DNA from: Carya illinoinensis
Taxonomy: Eukaryota > Streptophyta > Magnoliopsida > Fagales > Juglandaceae
Reading direction: 5' to 3'
Length of the DNA stretch: 64,000 bases
Assembly: GCF_018687715.1 (NCBI RefSeq)
Contig: NC_056766.1
Span: 28,424,433-28,488,432, forward strand
The position numbers and the translations under genes are program-made. Under the pieces are notes generated by a model. The model searched no databases. It was not told the origin of the DNA and worked only from the letters and a program-made list of their open reading frames with translations. Shown piece by piece: positions 62,001 through 64,000 of this stretch; position 1 is the stretch's first letter; each line of letters opens with the position of its first letter.

Positions 62001-63724
62001 TCAAGTGGTAAAGGCCTTGGGCTTGGGGGTATGCTCCCCCTAGGTCTAAGGTTCAAATCCCTTTGGGTGCAAACAATTTCTAGGGGTCATCGGACTGGGG
62101 GATTTTTCCCTTGAATTACACGAGGTGCATTAGCGGGAAACTCCTTGTCGAGGACCTGTGCACCCTCGGGATTAGTTGGGACATTGTTTCGGACACTCGG
62201 TGCCAATAAAAAAAAAAAAAATGAGCTCGTTTGCAAACATGAAATTATGATCGATATTAAACCATACAACTCATATAAAACGCAACTCAAATTGATTAAT
62301 GTTCACAAACATGCGTGTATAGTACTCAACTTGTAAGCTTGCTCATATATATTTATATTTTTGATTGGCACCGGGTGTCAAGGAACAACATCCCAACAAA
62401 TCCTAGGGGTGCACAGGTCCTTTGCAAGGAGTTTTCCGTAAATGCACATCGGGTAATTCAATGAGAAAATTATCTAGTCCGATGGCCCTTAGAGATTGCA
62501 CCCAAGGGAATTTGAACCTTAGACCTGGGGGGAGCATACCCCCAAGCCCAAGGCCTTTACCACTTGAGCCAACCCCTAGGGGTTTTGCTCACATATATTG
62601 TAATACAAACATATATATATATATTAATAATAATAATGTTGGATACATTAATGCTAGTAATACTCGAATAGTAATTGAGTCGGTTGCTTAGTCTAGCTCG
62701 GCTGGAAATTTTTTGAAGTTTTCTTATTTTCTCAATTTAAAAGATAATAAATGAAATGAATCAACATTGCAATTTTTATGTATTAGTCAAAAATAAAAAT
62801 ACTAACACAATATTACAATTATTACTTATAATTATATTTATAACTAACTAATATAGATATATAGATATGCATGCAAACATATATGTTAATTTATATATTG
62901 CTACTCCATATATGATATACTATATAAATATAATACATACATTTATATAACATATTTTTATGAGAAATGATATTTTCAGTCCTAGGGTGTGCAAGCCCCA
63001 TGCACTCATTTGAAAAAAGTGGGTAAATATGGGACCCACATAAAGAAATTAATTTTTTAACAGTAGACCCAACTTTTGAAAGCCAAGCTAGTGCTGAACC
63101 TTAGAGGTCGACTCTTATATGAGCCGAGCTTGACCTAAGACTAATCAATATTTGAACTGAGCTTTGACAGCTCGAACTCGGCTCGAATACAGCCCTAGTC
63201 ATGGTTTTCTTTGTTGATGTCTATGTTCTGCTAGATTGTGCTAATTTGATAGTAGCCACTGTGCTCTGACACATTTTTTCTCATTTAACTTGGGAGGTTG
63301 CTTTAGTTGGTTCTGGTGCTGTTTATGGTCATATCCTTTGCCCAACTAGGGCTAAGTCGCTTCCAACTTTTGTGGCAGAACTTAAATAGTCCACAAACTA
63401 TGGTAGCTTCTTTTTCCTGTTGGCCAAGCTTTTACAGCTACTGGTTGTCCAACTAATTAAACAGTAAAATAATGCAGATGCAACATTTATAGATTAAAGA
63501 AAATTAAACATATAATGCCTTGGTCAACCCGTACTCGGGTGCAGAAGTAACAGTAAAATAATGCAGATGCAACATTTATAGATTAAAGAAAATTAAATAT
63601 ATAATGCCTTGGTCAACCTGTACTCGGGTGCAGAAGCTTGGTTCGACCGGTGAGTTCTTCCAAACTGTTGAATTGCTCTGTCAGCACTCCATGGAAGTTC
63701 CAGTGTCAGATGCACTCTTCTTTT
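55690..63724 (-). CDS. FGT1: FORGETTER1 / strawberry notch-like helicase, C-terminal 13 exons (partial)
   Basis: In Arabidopsis this nuclear ATPase/helicase works with chromatin remodellers to keep heat-memory genes active; that role is transferred by homology. Exons, 5' to 3' on the minus strand: 63724-63618, 60411-60316, 60207-60120, 60009-59889, 59726-59615, 59531-59408, 59340-59263, 59176-59058, 58085-58032, 57951-57849, 57317-57189, 56157-56046 and 55721-55690. They splice in frame to 424 residues and a TGA. The first shown exon carries helicase motif VI ([13 protein letters not shown]). Later landmarks are [70 protein letters not shown] and [19 protein letters not shown]; the end is [10 protein letters not shown]. 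All introns are GT-AG except one GC-AG (after 60316). The N-terminal half lies beyond 64000. Confidence 0.95.
55844..55969. repeat. about 40 bp tandem repeat, three copies
   Basis: Units starting at 55844, 55885 and 55924 share 'taatgcaacc(a/g)c' and 'aaataacttg.cata'. The array lies in the last intron of the FORGETTER1-like gene. Confidence 0.9.
55997..56040. repeat. (GA)22 microsatellite beside a splice donor
   Basis: An uninterrupted GA tract on the plus strand (CT on the transcribed sense). It begins at intron position +6 of the last intron of the FORGETTER1-like gene. Confidence 0.95.
61130..61480 (-). pseudogene. LINE scrap (zf-RVT region) in the large intron
   Basis: The minus strand encodes broken pieces of the LINE region between reverse transcriptase and RNase [30 protein letters not shown] and [17 protein letters not shown]. 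Stops interrupt it. No ends or target duplications were found. Confidence 0.55.
61988..62221 (+). mobile_element. tRNA-derived SINE, plus orientation
   Basis: The head has a pol III A box (TGGCTCAAGTGG, near 61997) and B box (GGTTCAAATCC, 62050-62060). A tRNA-unrelated body follows, ending 'cactcggtgccaat' and a poly(A) tail at about 62208-62221. The organisation resembles Au-type plant SINEs. Target duplications were not resolved. Confidence 0.8.
62362..62583 (-). mobile_element. tRNA-derived SINE, minus orientation, same family
   Basis: The minus strand repeats the family from 'ctaggggttggctcaagtgg' through B box GGTTCAAATTC to 'cacccggtgccaat'. It is flanked by near-identical 15 bp sequences 'ttgctca(t/c)atatatt' (about 62338-62352 and 62584-62598), the target duplication. 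It lies about 140 bp from the plus-oriented copy. Confidence 0.8.
62600..63445. other. intron DNA with small-element patches
   Basis: A family B MITE-like copy lies at about 62965-63080 ('gtgggtaaatatgggaccca', 'ttaattttttaacagtag'). A patch of 'ctcgaactcggctcgaa' ending 'acagccctag' at about 63110-63195 looks like one end of a hAT-type element; no partner end was identified. No exon is seen. Confidence 0.4.
63461..63636. repeat. 89 bp-period direct duplication copying an exon end and splice donor
   Basis: Copies at 63461-63547 and 63550-63636 differ at two positions by eye (near 63509/63598 and 63529/63618). Each includes 'ggtcaacc.gtactcgggtg', the reverse complement of the exon end and donor of the FORGETTER1-like gene. 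The right-hand copy is attached to the real exon. Confidence 0.93.
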
Positions 63725-64000
63725 CTGTCATGAAGTATCAAATGATGTATTTCCAATGCAAACAATGAGAAATGGGAACTTAGAAAAAAAATGAAGCATA
63801 AAATTACATATCTAAGCCAACTGTAGACGACATATTCAGTTCCTACCAAAGGTAAAAATATAGTATGGCACGCATACAATGTGATACCCACCTACTGACT
63901 AATGGGTATAGGTGGTATATGGGATTTCACATTGCTAGGGAGGGAGCTCTTACTTTTTATAATGATTCCAACAGGACTCTAATTGCACTTGGGACTAGTC
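63725..64000 (-). other. intron of the FORGETTER1-like gene, right edge
   Basis: Directly upstream of the first visible exon. I found no match to the preceding helicase segment, so the upstream exons lie outside the window. Confidence 0.6.

Noticed and set aside
61990..62065. A tRNA gene-like stretch with A and B boxes
   Set aside because: It continues into a SINE body with a poly(A) tail, a second copy lies nearby in reverse, and it does not fold as a normal tRNA by eye.

Overview
The window is nuclear DNA of a flowering plant. It has GT-AG introns, AT-rich intergenic DNA, nested LTR retrotransposons, a plant CACTA transposon, an L1-type plant LINE, a TRIM, tRNA-derived SINEs and three plant genes. 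The repeat style suggests a woody rosid, perhaps Fagales; that is a guess from repeat flavour and is not shown by any gene here.

Layout. 1-2180: gene-free, with repeats and a CT microsatellite. 2181-9117: a decayed minus-strand Ty1/copia element, split in its protease region by a 2.2 kb solo LTR (5466-7677, target duplication TGTAC). 11262-31946: a rearranged SIRE-like copia element. Its LTR (11630-26250) is split by a 13.3 kb CACTA transposon (12504-25811, target duplication TCA) that encodes an intact-looking 1100-residue transposase, a second protein with one nonsense codon, and an unrecognised minus-strand spliced reading frame. Between the SIRE-like pol and its LTR lies a plus-strand antisense ORF with its own TATA box. 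32369-32958: a second solo LTR. 35160-36387: an old LINE RNase H fragment carrying a 700 bp hAT-type element. 36400-42097: a younger full-length LINE with a 12 bp target duplication.

The gene-bearing part is on the right. 43984-44478 is a small heat shock protein with a heat shock element and TATA box. 46740-47995 is a copia remnant and 48265-48546 a TRIM. 53414-55121 is a two-exon type II metacaspase. 55690-63724 (minus) holds the last 13 coding exons (424 residues) of a FORGETTER1/strawberry-notch helicase-like gene, tail-to-tail with the metacaspase and running off the right edge. Its 3.2 kb first visible intron contains a LINE scrap, two SINEs in inverted orientation and a local duplication that copies the splice donor.

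The heat shock protein, the metacaspase and the FORGETTER1-like gene are ordinary host genes of stress and proteostasis biology. FORGETTER1 is known in Arabidopsis for sustaining heat-shock gene expression, so its presence about 11 kb from a small heat shock gene is notable but may be chance. Almost everything else is transposon biology. The nesting gives a relative order: the copia, SIRE-like and old LINE copies came first, then the CACTA, solo LTR, hAT and younger LINE insertions.
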